Assembly (NCBI RefSeq): GCF_024868665.1
Contig: NC_079890.1
Location: 32,725,831 to 32,789,830, forward strand
From: Triplophysa rosa
Lineage: Eukaryota > Chordata > Actinopteri > Cypriniformes > Nemacheilidae
Length of the DNA stretch: 64,000 nucleotides
Direction of reading: 5' to 3'
This document shows, piece after piece, positions 1 to 11,186 of the stretch. The stretch's first letter is position 1. Every line of letters begins with the position of its first letter. The position numbers were made by a program, and so were the translations under genes. The notes under the pieces were generated by a model. That model saw only the letters and a program-made list of their open reading frames with translations, was not told the origin of the DNA and did no database searches.

Positions 1-466
1 GTTCTCTCCAGTGTCTCGTCTCTGTTCCCGCCATCTCGTTTCCTCGTTATCTTTCCCTGAGTGTTTAATGTCCCACACCTGCCCCGTGTAATTATCCCTC
101 GTTTGTCTTCCCTATATATACCCTCTTGTTTCTTTGTCCTGTGCTCGTGTATTTCGTTCAATGTGTGCGTGCTATGCCTTGTGCTATATTCAGTTCGTCT
201 TGTCGCTCGTCCTATGTTTCCGGTATTGCCTGTTCCTGTCGTGTTGGTTTTTTCGTCTCAGTAAGTGTTTAGTTTAGTTTAGTTCAAGTGTTTTATTCAG
301 TTTAATGTCAGTTAGTCCTCGTGCTGTACTTGTTTATGGTTTGCTTGTTCCTGTATTTTGCCCCATCGTGGGTCTTTGTGTTCTGCTTATTATTTATAAT
401 AAATATCTTGTTTTGTTAACCCCGTCACTGCATGCCTGCGCTTGGGTTCTTCCGTATTCCGTGACA
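1..466 (+). repeat. Partial LTR of a gypsy-like retroelement, cut by the window start
   Basis: This segment resembles the inverted LTR at 2349-2937 and, more distantly, the paired LTRs at 2944-3506 and 4671-5225. Shared landmarks in order are CTCCAGTGTCTCGTC, CCCTCGTTTGTCTTCC, a TATATATACCCTC box, AATAAA-type signals near 400, and a terminal block with TGTTAACCCC and CTTGGGTTCT ending in TGACA at 466. The 5' end is outside the window, so it could be a solo LTR or the 3' LTR of a longer copy. Short ORFs inside it are not genes. Confidence 0.75.
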
Positions 467-2262
467 GTTATAGCCTATGTGTTTGTTAAGTAAAGTGAAG
501 TGAAAAAAATAAGAGATCAGTAAAGAAATTTTGACTATGCATTTTCTGTGCAACTTATTTCTATTATAACAACATAGGCCTATCATAATAGTTGCTTAAT
601 GTCTTTATAATAAATGCATCATATTGTATTATTTGTCGGATGATGTTCAATTTTCCATGTTTCATCCATCCATACCAAAGAGCATTTTACTATTAAATCA
701 AGGAGAGATTGGCCTTTTATCATAGACTTTTCAGTGTCCAGACGATTGGCACTAAGAGCACTAATATGTCTATAATTTCTTTCATGTGTTATCTGCATTT
801 TCTTTTTTTATTTGATTAGGACACATCCTGGGTATTTTAAAATGGTATTGGTTGTGTATGTAATGTTTTGGCTACACATCTCAATATTTTACAAAATCTG
901 AAATGCAAAAAATGTCCCACTTTAGGGCAATTCACCCTATGTCCATCTAGAAAACATGTCGTTTTCACGTAATAGGTTAATGTGTAATTATTATGAGACG
1001 TCAAATTATCCCTTTATAACAAGAACATTATTTCGTTTTAACAACATATTATCTCGTTTTAACGACATATCTCGTTTTAACGACATATCTCATTTTAACG
1101 ACATATTATCTTGTTTAAACGACATAATTGAGTGGAAAAAAATAAAATGTACGTGGCAGCAATACGCCACCATACATCACATCATTGATGCCACCGCACC
1201 CAATTTTTGCATTTATGGAAAAACCCCAGTCCAGAATATCAAAAAACTCTTTTGCCTTGGGCCAGAAAATAACCACCCACAACACCCTAACAATATGGTG
1301 ATGTTGCTGTGGTTTGTACACCACTCATATTTTCTTAAAAATCTATTATAAAAATCTAATTCTGCGTATGAGATCTCATCCCAATTGCAGAAACATCCCA
1401 ATAGCGCTAATGCAATCTCCCTGAGAAATATGTCCATAAATCTCTTCACTCGCAATCTGAAACAGTTCCATTATCAGATTCCCATATACTGACCACTTCC
1501 TCTTATCTTCCTGTGACTATTTTCAACTTAAATTAAAACATGCTGGCGGAGCAGCTTGTGTCCCATTCCAAACAGTCAATGCTTGTCACGCATCAGCCTA
1601 GCTCTTCTTTGGATGGTCTGAATAGTTTCTCACAGGCTCGGTCAAACCATCAAGATAAATTGAGGGTCAGAGACAGCAGATTATTTGAAGACAAAGGGTC
1701 TAAGAGCAAAAAGAAACATCTATTCTATTAACTGTCAACAACATCCCCTCCCACAAACAGTGAAGACCAACAACATATTCTTTAACTTTGTTTATCTCAA
1801 GGCAATGCGTGTGATGGTAACAGTTATGGTTGACCGTTCTAAGGAAAGGCCACCATGGGACTGCAAAGACTGGATTTTTTTCAGAGGAAGAGCTCGAGAG
1901 CACATGTATACAGGGGAGGATGTTTTTGTATTAGAGGTCACAGAACTAAATTCTGATAATTACTCTAGTGATGGGCATCTGTGCAGCGAAATCTCTGATA
2001 CTATTAATATTTGTTTGGATAAACTGTGAACACTGTCTAAGTTTTAGTGATGCACAAACATTACAGTCCAGTCAGAGCTGTGGTGCGTTGGATACTGCAC
2101 GTTCACAATTTGAGTGCAGTTTGCATTAATCCCATTTATATGTCTCTTGTCTTCCCTATAAACAAAATATAAAAATCTCATTAAAACATTTTTGTTACAC
2201 TGTTTGGTAATTGCTCTTAGAAAAAACGGCTGTGCAAATTTGATCTCAAAGCCAGAGACCAT
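467..2262. other. Intergenic DNA without a recognised gene
   Basis: AT-rich DNA between two repeat clusters. The only internal structure is the tandem array at 1031-1126. Open frames on either strand (for example 1685-2029 +) show no recognisable domain, no convincing splice context and no start-site support. Confidence 0.6.
1031..1126. repeat. Tandem repeat of about 18-23 bp units
   Basis: Five adjacent imperfect copies of a unit close to ATCTCGTTTTAACGACAT, with extra TAT spacer in some copies. The array translates into repeated FNDIS/FNDIL blocks in one frame, but nothing else suggests a gene. It is read as a minisatellite. Confidence 0.75.
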
Positions 2263-2348
2263 CATTAGGGCAGTGGTTCTCAAACTGGGGGCCCCAAGAT
2301 GGATCCAGGGGGGCCACAGATTTTGTGGCATTTTATGAAATATAGAAA

Positions 2349-2937
2349 TGTCAGGATTTGCACGGGAAGAACCCAATTGCAGGCAGGCAGTGAAGGGGTT
2401 AACACAACGAGACTTTATTAATTAATAAAACACAAAACAAACACCCTCAATGGGGGAAAACGAAACTAAGAGATATATAGAAAACAAAGACTTCCCACGA
2501 GGGGGCAAAACAAAAACAAGAACAGCAAAAAACTAAACTAAAGGACACGACCAAACGTCTTACATCAAAACACGAAAGGGTAAAACACAAAACTCACAGA
2601 CGACGGGCAAGGCTAGGAACAGGAACACTCGACAAGGTACATAGCACAAACAGTCAATACACAACGTAATCCACGAGCACAAGACAAAGAAACATGAGGG
2701 CATTTATAGGAAAGACAAACGAAGGATAACGAGCGAGGGCAGGTGGGAAACATTAGACACGGAAGGGAAGCAATACATGAAACGAGAGGGGCGGGGCCAA
2801 TGACGAGACACTGGAGAGAACGCATATTATTGTCAAAAGGACAATAATATGTTTCTCTCCACACATAACCAAAAACTTTGTCATGGCTCTGCCTCAGGAC
2901 CAGGAAATCCAAGACTAGGTGAGGCAGAACCATGACA
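2349..2937 (-). mobile_element. Solo LTR, reverse orientation, inside the hAT MITE
   Basis: Read on the minus strand the segment begins TGTCATGGTTC and ends CCTGACA. It is the reverse complement of sequence related to the LTRs at 1-466 and 2944-3506. It is flanked by GAAA on both sides (2345-2348 and 2938-2941), a 4-bp duplication. No internal retroelement sequence accompanies it, so it is a solo LTR left by LTR-LTR recombination. It contains a perfect hairpin (arms 2823-2834 and 2840-2851). Confidence 0.82.
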
Positions 2938-2943
2938 GAAATT

Positions 2944-3506
2944 TGTCACGGTCCTGCATTCTTGGTTCTGTATTTCTAGTCATGTGGCAGGATCGGGACT
3001 GAGCCCTTAGGTTTTATGTGAGAAAGCCATGAGATGTTTATGTTTTTTACTTCTCATGTGTTTTCTCGTGTCTCGTCAGTGGCCCCGCCCCTCTCGTTTC
3101 CTGTATTGTTTCCCGTCCGTGTCTAATGTTTCCCACCTGCCCTAGCTCGTTATCCCTCGTTTGTCTTGCCTTTATATACCCTCATGTTTCATTGTCTTGT
3201 TGCTCGAGCATTGTATATGGTGTCTTCGGTGGCGTTCCTTATTTGTATCCTGATTACCTGTTTCTCCCGTGCTCGTGTTCCGTTTGGAGTGTCCTGTCAG
3301 TCTTAGTAAGTGTTTAGTTTGGTTTATCTAGTGTTGATTATTTTCAGTTTAGTGTTAGTTAGTCTTCGTCCTGTCATTATCTTATTGTATTGAGTTTTCC
3401 CCCATCGTGGGTTTTGTTTTGTGTTTTATGTAAATAAAGTCTTGTTTTTGTTAACCCCTTCACTGCTGCCTGCAATTGGGTTCTCTTTCGCGCACGATTC
3501 CTGACA
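2944..3506 (+). repeat. 5' LTR of the non-autonomous retrotransposon
   Basis: Begins TGTCACGG and ends CCTGACA. Contains a TATA-like TTTATATACCC near 3172 and an AATAAA signal at 3433-3438. It pairs with the 3' LTR along its full length. Confidence 0.88.
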
Positions 3507-3559
3507 GAATGCACGAGCCAGCCAGAACCCAGCAGGCAGCTCCAAAGGACGGCATGGCG

Positions 3560-4077
3560 TCGTCCTCGCGGGCCGCCCAAGCCCACTTGCTGCTGGGGTC
3601 CGTCAGGGGAGTTACGGGAACCGGGCGTTCGCCGGGGCATTCTCGACGGTGGCGAGGTCATCTGCGTATGGCGAGGCGGAGTTGAAGGCGATCTTCAACT
3701 GCTGCCTCACTCAGCGCCTCACCCTGTCGGAGAAGAGGCTGCTGGCTCCCCTTGGGTTCGCGGACATGGTCAGGTTCATGGCCAACCGGGACGGTCCCGA
3801 GGGTGAGGTTCCACTCGGAGCCCTCACCCCATGGTCGACCGCTTTGGAGGGCCTCGTCCTGGCTGCTGCTGCCCGGGGGGACTCAGTACCCTCCTGCTTG
3901 AGCTCCACTGTCCCCGGTTCTCCTGGCGGCGCCTGTGGCGAGTGGGGGAGGTGTGACCCGGGGATGACGTCTGCGGTCTCCACCGACGCAGAACTCCCTC
4001 CGGTCCCCACGGTTCCGCCTAAGTTGGCTACGGACCCAGTGGTGCGGAGAAGGAGGGAGGAGCATCCAGTCCGGTGA
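3560..4077 (+). pseudogene. gag-like remnant of the LTR retrotransposon
   Basis: Two overlapping frames (3476-3685 and 3649-4077) together resemble the N-terminal gag region of fish gypsy-like elements. A stretch rich in Ala, Leu and Arg follows an ATG near 3553, and similarity continues in the next frame, where a leucine-rich segment includes LLAPLGFADMVRFM. The frame change marks a frameshift. No CCHC zinc knuckle or protease motif follows. The assignment rests on style and position in the element rather than a diagnostic motif. Confidence 0.45.
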
Positions 4078-4390
4078 TCCAGCCGGCGTCCAGTCCGGTG
4101 ATCCAGCCGGCGTCCAGTCCGGTGATCCAGCCGGCGTCCAGTCCGGTGATCCAGCCGGCGATCCAGCCGGCGTCCCAGTCCGGGATCCAGCCGGCGTCCC
4201 AGCCGGTGCAGCAGCCGGTCGTCCCAGCCGGTCGTCAGCCAGCCGGCCTTCCAGCCGGCGTCAAGCCCTGTCCAGCCGCCTTCCAGCCGGTGCAGTAGCC
4301 AGCCGGTGGCCAGCCGGCCTTCCAGCCGGTCCCCAGCCCTGTGCGGCGGCCTTCCAGCCGGCGCCCAGCCTTGTCCGCCGACATTCCAGT
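4066..4390 (+). repeat. GC-rich 24-bp tandem repeat in the LTR element interior
   Basis: About four near-perfect copies of a 24-bp unit built from CAGTCCGGTGATCCAGCCGG are followed by degenerate CCAGCCGG-containing units to about 4390. In one frame it reads as repeated Pro-Ala-Ser-Ser-Pro-Val-Ile-Gln. It replaces the region where pol would lie in a full-length element. Confidence 0.85.
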
Positions 4391-4670
4391 CGGCGGTTCC
4401 CCCCAGGATTCCCCTACAAAGTCCCCAGGACTTCGCGCCCTCGAGCGCAGCCGGGGACTAGACTGTTCCCCCCACAAGCCCTTGTCTGTCCCCACCCCCC
4501 CTCCCATGTTTATTATTTTTGTTGTCCCACCCCAACCCAGTAATTGTATTTTCTGTTTGCCCTTGGTTATGTTGTCTATGTTTATTTGGTTCCTGTCTTT
4601 GTCCCAGTCTGTCATGTCTTGTTTGTCAACCCCTTGGTGAACACCTGGGGGTGTTCATTAGGGGGGGCTC

Positions 4671-5225
4671 TGTCACGGTCCTGCATTCTTGGTTCTGTAT
4701 TTCTAGTCATGTGGCAGGATGGGACGGAGCCCTTAGGTTTATGTGAGAAAGCCATGAGATGTTTGTTTTTACTTCTCATGTGTTTTCTCGTGTCTCGTCA
4801 GTGGCCCCGCCCCTCTCGTTTCCTGTATTGTTTCTCGTCCGTGTCTAATGTTTCCCACCTGCCCTAGCTCGTTATCCCTCATTTGTCTTGCCTTTATATA
4901 CCCTCATGTTTCATTGTCTTGTTGCTCGTGCATTGTATATGGTGTCTTCGGTGGCGTTCCTTATTTGTATCCTGATTACCTGTTTCTCCCGTGCTCGTGT
5001 TCCGTTTGGAGTGTCCTGTCAGTCTTAGTAAGTGTTTAGTTTAGTTTATCTAGTGTTTATTTTCAGTTTAGTGTTAGTTAGTCTTCGTCCTGTCATTGTC
5101 TTATTGTATTGAGTTTTCCCCCATCGTGGGTTTTGTTTTGTGTTTTATGTAAATAAAGTCTTGTTTTTGTTAACCCCTTCACTGCTGCCTGCAATTGGGT
5201 TCTCTTTTGCACACGATTCCTGACA
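4671..5225 (+). repeat. 3' LTR of the non-autonomous retrotransposon
   Basis: Direct repeat of 2944-3506, with TGTCACGG and TGACA ends and an AATAAA signal at 5152-5157. It is followed directly by the AATT duplication and the remainder of the hAT MITE. Confidence 0.88.
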
Positions 5226-5437
5226 AATTTATCATAGATTTTATGCAATCAAACATCAGAAAAATGACACCACCATCCAAAAGAATTGACGTATAATCTT
5301 AAACTTAGAATTTTAATTAAACCAAAAACATTCAGTTATACAATGCTGGAACGTCTTTATATGGGGGGCCGCAAAGCGATGAACTTAACACAAAGGGGGC
5401 CTTAAAACGAAAAAGTTTGAGAAACACTGCATTAGGG

Positions 5438-6803
5438 TACAGCTGTAAAACCAGCAATTAAACGATACACAGAAGAGGTCCGTACATATAATTGTTTCAT
5501 CGCTGTCACAGATTTTGAATAAATAAATAGTTTAAAGTTGACCTCGCTGAGGCAAGCAGTAATTTTTCTAAGAATGTGGATAAAGAGTTCCAATGTCAGA
5601 AGTCAAGTGACCTTCAATAGCGATGAAAATTAGATCCACGATCACCATAACCAGTTAAAACTATGGTAATGAAAACCTGCCAAAAATAATTACGCTTTTA
5701 CTCTAATAAAACTATATACTATCGCTGAGAAACAGGCAGAATAACATTTTTATTCAAAAGGTTTTAACCAATTTATTAAAATACATTTTTGTCTGTCAAA
5801 AAATATGCCTGTTGCACGAAAACCTTGTACGGACCAGACACGAATGCCATTGGTCAAGAGAAGAAAATGGCTTGCAGTCTAATAGCGACGCCTAATGGTG
5901 ACTACTATGCATTACAGAGCATTTTAAAATAGACACGATTAACAGATGCATTCCTTACTTTAAAAACCAGTCCGAATAGAAAAACAACAATACACAATCA
6001 AACAAATAACTCAAAATAAAAATGATGTTATATTGAATGGATAAAAGTCTTAACATAAAGAATTTAACACATTAACACAATAATTACTCCAATAGCAGCA
6101 TTTACTCAAATAGCGGCACGTAATAGTGGTGGACTGTAATTTATTGACAGGTTCAGCAGAAGAAAATGAATGTATGTACAAAATAATATACATTACATGA
6201 ATACATATTATTCAATATTATTTAACATTATACCATTTTTATTATAGAATTCAGGTATATTATCATAACGCCGCTTAATAAATGTACAAAGATTATAATA
6301 AATGATAATAAATACACTGCTTTTGTGAACCAGTGCACATTATCAAATAACGCATGCGGTGTTCATTAATCTAAATAGGAGTGGAAATACTTTTACGTAT
6401 ATGCTATAAATAAGAAAATACACAGAATAAACTAAACTAATGTAACGGATAATATTTGTGGTTTTCTGGGCATGGCGAATCTGCGCATATTAATGTCTCT
6501 GGCTGCTGTCAAACAGGTCCTCCATTTCCGCGTTACTTCCACGGTTTTTTTCTAGCGTTCCTATGGATCGGGGGATCTGCTGTTAAAACTTCTCGACCAT
6601 TTCTGCTTTTAGATAATGATTTTATTATTCCAGTAACGCACATCACACCGACATGTAAAGCACATCGAACGATTATATTGATCGATTATGTTTCATTTCG
6701 TCTGTAACTGTATATTTAGCGGATTGAGAAGTTGTTAGACTGGTCCGGCTAATTTAGTTAGCAGCTATTACTGCGGGCTGTGGGTTTTTTGCTCAATAAA
6801 ACC
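5438..6803. other. Upstream flank and putative promoter region of the bax gene
   Basis: AT-rich DNA with no recognised gene. The last 350 bases before the bax start codon are more GC-balanced and contain several CpGs, as expected near a housekeeping-type promoter. No clear TATA box in an appropriate position was found, so the transcription start is not assigned. Confidence 0.45.
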
Positions 6804-9800
6804 ATGGCGGATGCGAACGATGGAGACAGGACAGACGGAAATGAGCCGAGGGGGGCCACAGGCGGTGAAGGTGAGACGTTGGATACGAGTTAAAAGCGAT
6901 TTGAAACATTTCAAAGTGTTTGATATAGAATGAACTCTTAGCACTTGGTATGACGTCACATCTAGTAGTACGGAAGTGCTCGTTTTCATTCAGGGATCGA
7001 TGTGGTGTTTAGTACGGGAAATACTGGTGTAACGTGTTAATAGTTTACCTGTATTTGATTTACACACTGCTTTTCTAAAGCCTTCGGTTTTACAAAACTG
7101 TCAAGTTTTGGTTAAGACACTTCCTCTGACGTCACAGGCAAATCTGTATGACGTATGACGGGAGTATTTTTTCATTTTTTTTAACGTGGCCAAAAAGATT
7201 TACATGACCACGAGCTTTAAAAGCGTCGATCCCTTTCAAAAGTTTTTTTAAATATTATTTTTAAATCAAAATTTGGTCTAAAAGCAATGCTTTTTAGTTT
7301 TAAACTGTGGATGAAATCATAAAGAGAAGTGAGAATAAAAGTGTGCCAATAGGGTAATTTGGCTACACCACAATTTCTGATGAACCTGTAAGCAGTCACC
7401 GTTAGAACAGGAAATTGTGCCCAACAGAGGTCAGTGTTCACCACATTCTGTAATACCTCAAGCCCAAAACCAGAGGGATTGCTTTCTCTTTCACTTTCAG
7501 TCTGTTCAAATGCTGATCTGTTATAAAAATGATAATTGATTAACAACATGAATTATACTTACAACAACTTTTTTTAGATGTCGTGGACGACGCAATCATT
7601 CAGCAAGGTGCAGTTCTACTTAGGGGGTAAACAATTGTACTCCTAATGTTAGATCTTCTATACCTTTTGTTTTATTTGCATGCATTCATATGAATCAGTG
7701 AGTTTACATCATTGTTTCCTTTTATTCAAATGAAGGTATGTTATTGAGAGAATTCATGTTGAAGATCCAGCCATGCATGTGGGCTATGAGGATCTAGGAG
7801 GAAGACCTCAGGATGCAGAAGATCCTCAAATCAAAGGGGTTGTAGAACAGCTTTTGAAAATAGCTGATGACCTTAACAAGAATGCAGAGCTTCAAAAGTA
7901 CGTTTTTTCAACTTATCTGTCTGATGATGATAGAGGAACTGATGCAGTGTAAATTCTGTGATTGTTCTACTGTAATATTCGATATCAATGATACTGTAGA
8001 TTATTTTAAGTAGTAGATCTAACTCATAATGAGTTTCATTTGCAAGATGTAATGTTTTTTTTTCTTGTCGTAAAATTGCAAAAAAATTGAACTAGTATTG
8101 GAAGTCAAGTTGGCACATAAAAGTGATACACAGGGTCCAAAATGAACCACACCTGCTAATACAAGCAAAAAAAACCTATTTTGCACTATATGTCTTGGCA
8201 TAACAATTGTGATTTTGTTTCTCGTTTTCCAATTTAGTGGGTCTTTCTTTTATTTTCTGACAGTCTTATCAACACTGTGCAAGCTAACTGCGCTCAGGAT
8301 GTCTTCATGACGGTAGCCAGGAGCATCTTTGAAGATGGCATTAACTGGGGACGTGTGGTGGCTCTATTTCACCTCGCATATGGACTTATTTACAAGGTAA
8401 AACACTCGTTTTGATTTTAACATTGGTCGCAAAAATATTCAAACACTTTAGCTGCACATGAAAATGTAAAAGTATCTCCTGTAGTATCATCAAACAGTCT
8501 GTTCTTTGACTGCCTTATTTAATGTAGGAACTGCAAAAGGCTTTTTTGGTGGCATAAATGTATCAACAGTGAAAAAATGTACCTTTTCATAACACGCAAA
8601 TTAAGAACATTATTACTTTATATTCCTCTAGGCACTGACTCAGAACCGCTTTGAAATTATCAGGAGAATCATTAGCTGGGTTTTACAGTTTATCAAGGAA
8701 AACATTTCTGCCTGGATCAGAGCGCAAGGAGGATGGGTAAGTTGCTGTTTTCTGGCCACCCATGTGGAACCACACAGGTCGAGCCAGACATGGGCCACCA
8801 CACACATAGACGTGCCCACTCGAGACAGGAAGTGCGCAAGCACAGACCCAGACGCATCCCGTCCCGTCTAGAAAACACACACAAACCCACTAGGACACAT
8901 CAAGTTTAGATTTTTGATTCATATCTAAAACAAACCTAAAATGTTTGTGTGGTTCTAGCATTACGCGCACACAAATACATGCATGTGTAAATGTCGTCTT
9001 ATGCTGTTGATGTGATAATAGACAAATTTAGGATTTGTTAATAAAGTATATAGGATTTTTTTACCTTTTACATCTCATCTCAGTGTTGGTGGCTTCAGTA
9101 TTCATGTGCGCTGCAGAGCCCCACCAGTGTTGGCTGAAGTTCCTGGGGCCACTCAAGTTTAATAGCACACATATGATCATAAAGGAAGCAGTATGTGGGG
9201 TGCAGGGTTTAGACATCAAACGGCATACTGTGGCCCTGAGAATGGGGATAAAGTGAACATGTGACAATATTTACTGTGCAATAAGCAGTATGAGCTTGGA
9301 GAAAGCGAGCATAAACAGATTGACAAAATGATGTCTGAGCAGTTTTTCCTCATTTATAAGGATTTGAGAAAGATGGGGGCGGGGCACCTCCCATTTTCAA
9401 TAGGGATTGCAAGGCATAGGCATGTCGCCTGCTTACTTTTGGACAAAAAACCTACACCTTGTAATGGAAAATGTAACATTTATATACTGCCAGTCAAAAG
9501 TTTGGAAACACTTTTATATTTTTTCCCCACAGTTTAGAATATAGAGTAAATTCATCAAAACGGTTGCACAACTGTTATGTTGCAAATAAAAGCATCTAAA
9601 ATAAATCAAAACTATGTTATATTTTAGTATCCTCAAAGTAGCCACCCTGACTAGAATTGTAGCAAAATTGTTCTTTTTGCACTTTTTATCTAGCTTCTTG
9701 AGGTTTTAGAGAGTTTTTTAAAAGGAGTATTGAGAGAATTTCCATCTATTCAGGGCTCTTATAGGCTGCTTTTTCTTTATTATTTGGTCTAAATGTTTTT

Positions 9801-10411
9801 TTCTACTGAAAGAAATGTATATGTTGGCACAATTATATTTTTGTTTACAAGAGTAATTTTAAACATTTAGGCGCGGTTTCCCGGACATTATCTTAAGCCA
9901 GGACTAGGCCTTAGTTAAATTAGGATATTTAGGTAGTTTTTACAAACAAACCTTAAAAACAAACATTAATGGTGTGCATCTTAAGACAAAACAATGGCAC
10001 TGATATATTTTAAGATTAAGACAGCTCAAACATTTATTTTAGTCTGGGACTAGCCTAAACCCTATCCGGGAAACTACTCCTTAAGGATACAATTTAAGAT
10101 GAAAATATTTTTAGGATTATTAGAAACATTTTAGTAAAGTGTTCTGGTAGTGTAAACTGGTAGTGTATATTCAAATCCAGATTTTCCTTTATGGGTTAAA
10201 ATGTTACGGCTACTTTGCAAATTGTACAGGTCATTCACTTTAAGTACTGTTTGACAGTGATATCCAGTGTGTTATCACTGAGGTCTAATGCTCGCTCTGT
10301 TCTGTGTTGAAGGAGGGCGTTGTTCGTAGCGTGTCCAGATGGCGCAATGTGTCCTGCATCGCTGCGGTGGCATTCATCGTAGCCGTTGTTTACTGGAGAC
10401 GAAGTCGCTAA
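6804..10411 (+). CDS. baxb: Bax-family apoptosis regulator, six coding exons (likely baxb)
   Basis: Coding exons are 6804-6870, 7578-7626, 7736-7897, 8264-8396, 8632-8736 and 10313-10411. All have GT donors and AG acceptors and join in frame to 204 aa; mammalian BAX is 192 aa. Bcl-2-family landmarks are a BH3 core LLKIADDL at residues 78-85, a BH1 segment [13 protein letters not shown] at 116-128, a BH2 segment [10 protein letters not shown] at 165-174 with an intron after its Trp, and a hydrophobic C-terminal anchor at about 187-200 ending in a basic RRSR. Bax proteins are cytosolic until activated, then insert in the mitochondrial outer membrane and form pores that release cytochrome c. The start ATG has a good context (ACCATGG). 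The N-terminus is glycine/aspartate-rich and the protein is divergent from canonical vertebrate BAX. Family assignment is firm; the 'b' paralogue label is inferred from that divergence. Intron 5 contains a Tc1 remnant and a MITE. Confidence 0.9.
8741..9480. other. bax intron 5, proximal part, no element recognised
   Basis: A CA-rich, CpG-containing stretch (about 8750-8890) is followed by AT-rich intron sequence. Short open frames here (for example 9035-9256) lack splice context and are treated as intronic noise. Confidence 0.5.
9486..9868. mobile_element. Tc1/mariner-like transposon remnant in bax intron 5
   Basis: Begins after a TATA dinucleotide context with CTGCCAGTCAAAAGTTTGG, the typical terminal block of fish Tc1-like elements. 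It continues into CCTCAAAGTAGCCACC and CTTTATTATTTGGTC, sequences seen in the 3' transposase region of such elements read in reverse. No matching second terminal repeat and no usable ORF were found, so it is a truncated copy. Confidence 0.65.
9870..10080. mobile_element. MITE with GGTTTCCCGG-type inverted termini
   Basis: The left end GGCGCGGTTTCCCGGACA and the right end TCCGGGAAACTACTCC are inverted repeats. The interior shares ACAAAACAATGGC and AGTCTGGGACTAGCC with the copy at 18965-19206, so both belong to one family. Its TSD is unclear here. It lies about 230 bp upstream of bax exon 6. Confidence 0.75.
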
Positions 10412-10998
10412 GATAAAAGCAAAAGAGATGTCAGATTCACAATTCTCATTGAAACTCAAAAGCAATACACTGTCTAATTCATGCAAAACATGGACCAATC
10501 ATCTGTCATGTGGACCAATCATGCGTCATATCTTGCTGTGTAAATGAACGTTTACTGGTGATGCAGTTTGTTTTGTTTTTCTATCTAACGTTTCTCTATT
10601 GAAGTGTTTGTATTTCTGTGAAATCAAGTGACAAACATATTTTGCCTTGATTTATTTATGTGTAGCTTATCTCAAGGATTTTTAATGCACTGCACTATTT
10701 CTCCAACAGTGCCTTTTAGTAGACGAGTTTTGTAATAATCAGTTTTTTAATGTGCCACATCAGACACCAGCCCTACCTCGAAACAGCTAAATATATGAAA
10801 CCAAATGTTTACCTTGGATTTAGTTTTAAAGGATGTCGTTTGAAATACTGAGAAAGGGCATAAGTAATACATATATGAAATATATTTGACCTATTTTAAC
10901 TTTTAGGTTGAACCTCAAAGCAACTAATAGGGATTAAATGACTGAGGCTTCGAAATGTTGTGTATTGTGAATATTGACAATTCTTACACAACTCTTGA

Positions 10999-11004
10999 AA
11001 TAAA
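10999..11004 (+). terminator. Candidate bax polyadenylation signal
   Basis: AATAAA lies 588 bases after the bax stop codon, at the end of an open AT-rich 3' region and before the MITE at 11187. No closer canonical hexamer is evident. The cleavage site would fall near 11020. Confidence 0.5.
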
Positions 11005-11186
11005 TAAGATGAATTATCAGGAAATGTCTACTTGTTTATTATATTATTGGTGTGCTTGTAATATGTTATTGTAATTTTAGCAATTGGCAAAATGCATTTA
11101 TACTGAAGCATGTTTCTAATGAATACCAGAGGCCTGGTGTTGTATGAACGGTGTGTAGAACTCAATGCCCATTTTGCGCATGTCCC

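Larger units (their letters stand above)
2944..5225 (+). mobile_element. Non-autonomous LTR retrotransposon with paired LTRs
   Basis: Two direct repeats, 2944-3506 (563 bp) and 4671-5225 (555 bp), begin TGTCACGGTCCTGC and end GATTCCTGACA, so they have TG...CA ends. The element is flanked by AATT (2940-2943 and 5226-5229), a 4-bp duplication. A purine-rich run with GGGGGGG just precedes the 3' LTR and is the likely polypurine tract. The 1164-bp interior is GC-rich and carries a gag-like remnant and a tandem repeat, but no protease, reverse transcriptase or integrase. No standard TGG-type primer-binding site is visible after the 5' LTR. The LTRs differ by few substitutions and short indels, which suggests a fairly recent insertion. 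Probably gypsy-like. Confidence 0.87.
2271..5429. mobile_element. hAT-type MITE, split by LTR-element insertions
   Basis: Terminal inverted repeats are CAGTGGTTCTCAAAC at the left and GTTTGAGAAACACTG at the right, flanked by a perfect 8-bp target-site duplication CATTAGGG (2263-2270 and 5430-5437). TIR and TSD length fit the hAT superfamily (Charlie-like ends). The MITE body is only 2271-2348 plus about 5226-5429. An uninterrupted relative of 272 bp sits at 17464-17735 and shows the original continuous sequence across the insertion point. Confidence 0.88.

Noticed and set aside
4074..4640. Proline/alanine-rich and opposite-strand frames
   Set aside because: They are translations of the 24-bp tandem repeat inside the LTR element.
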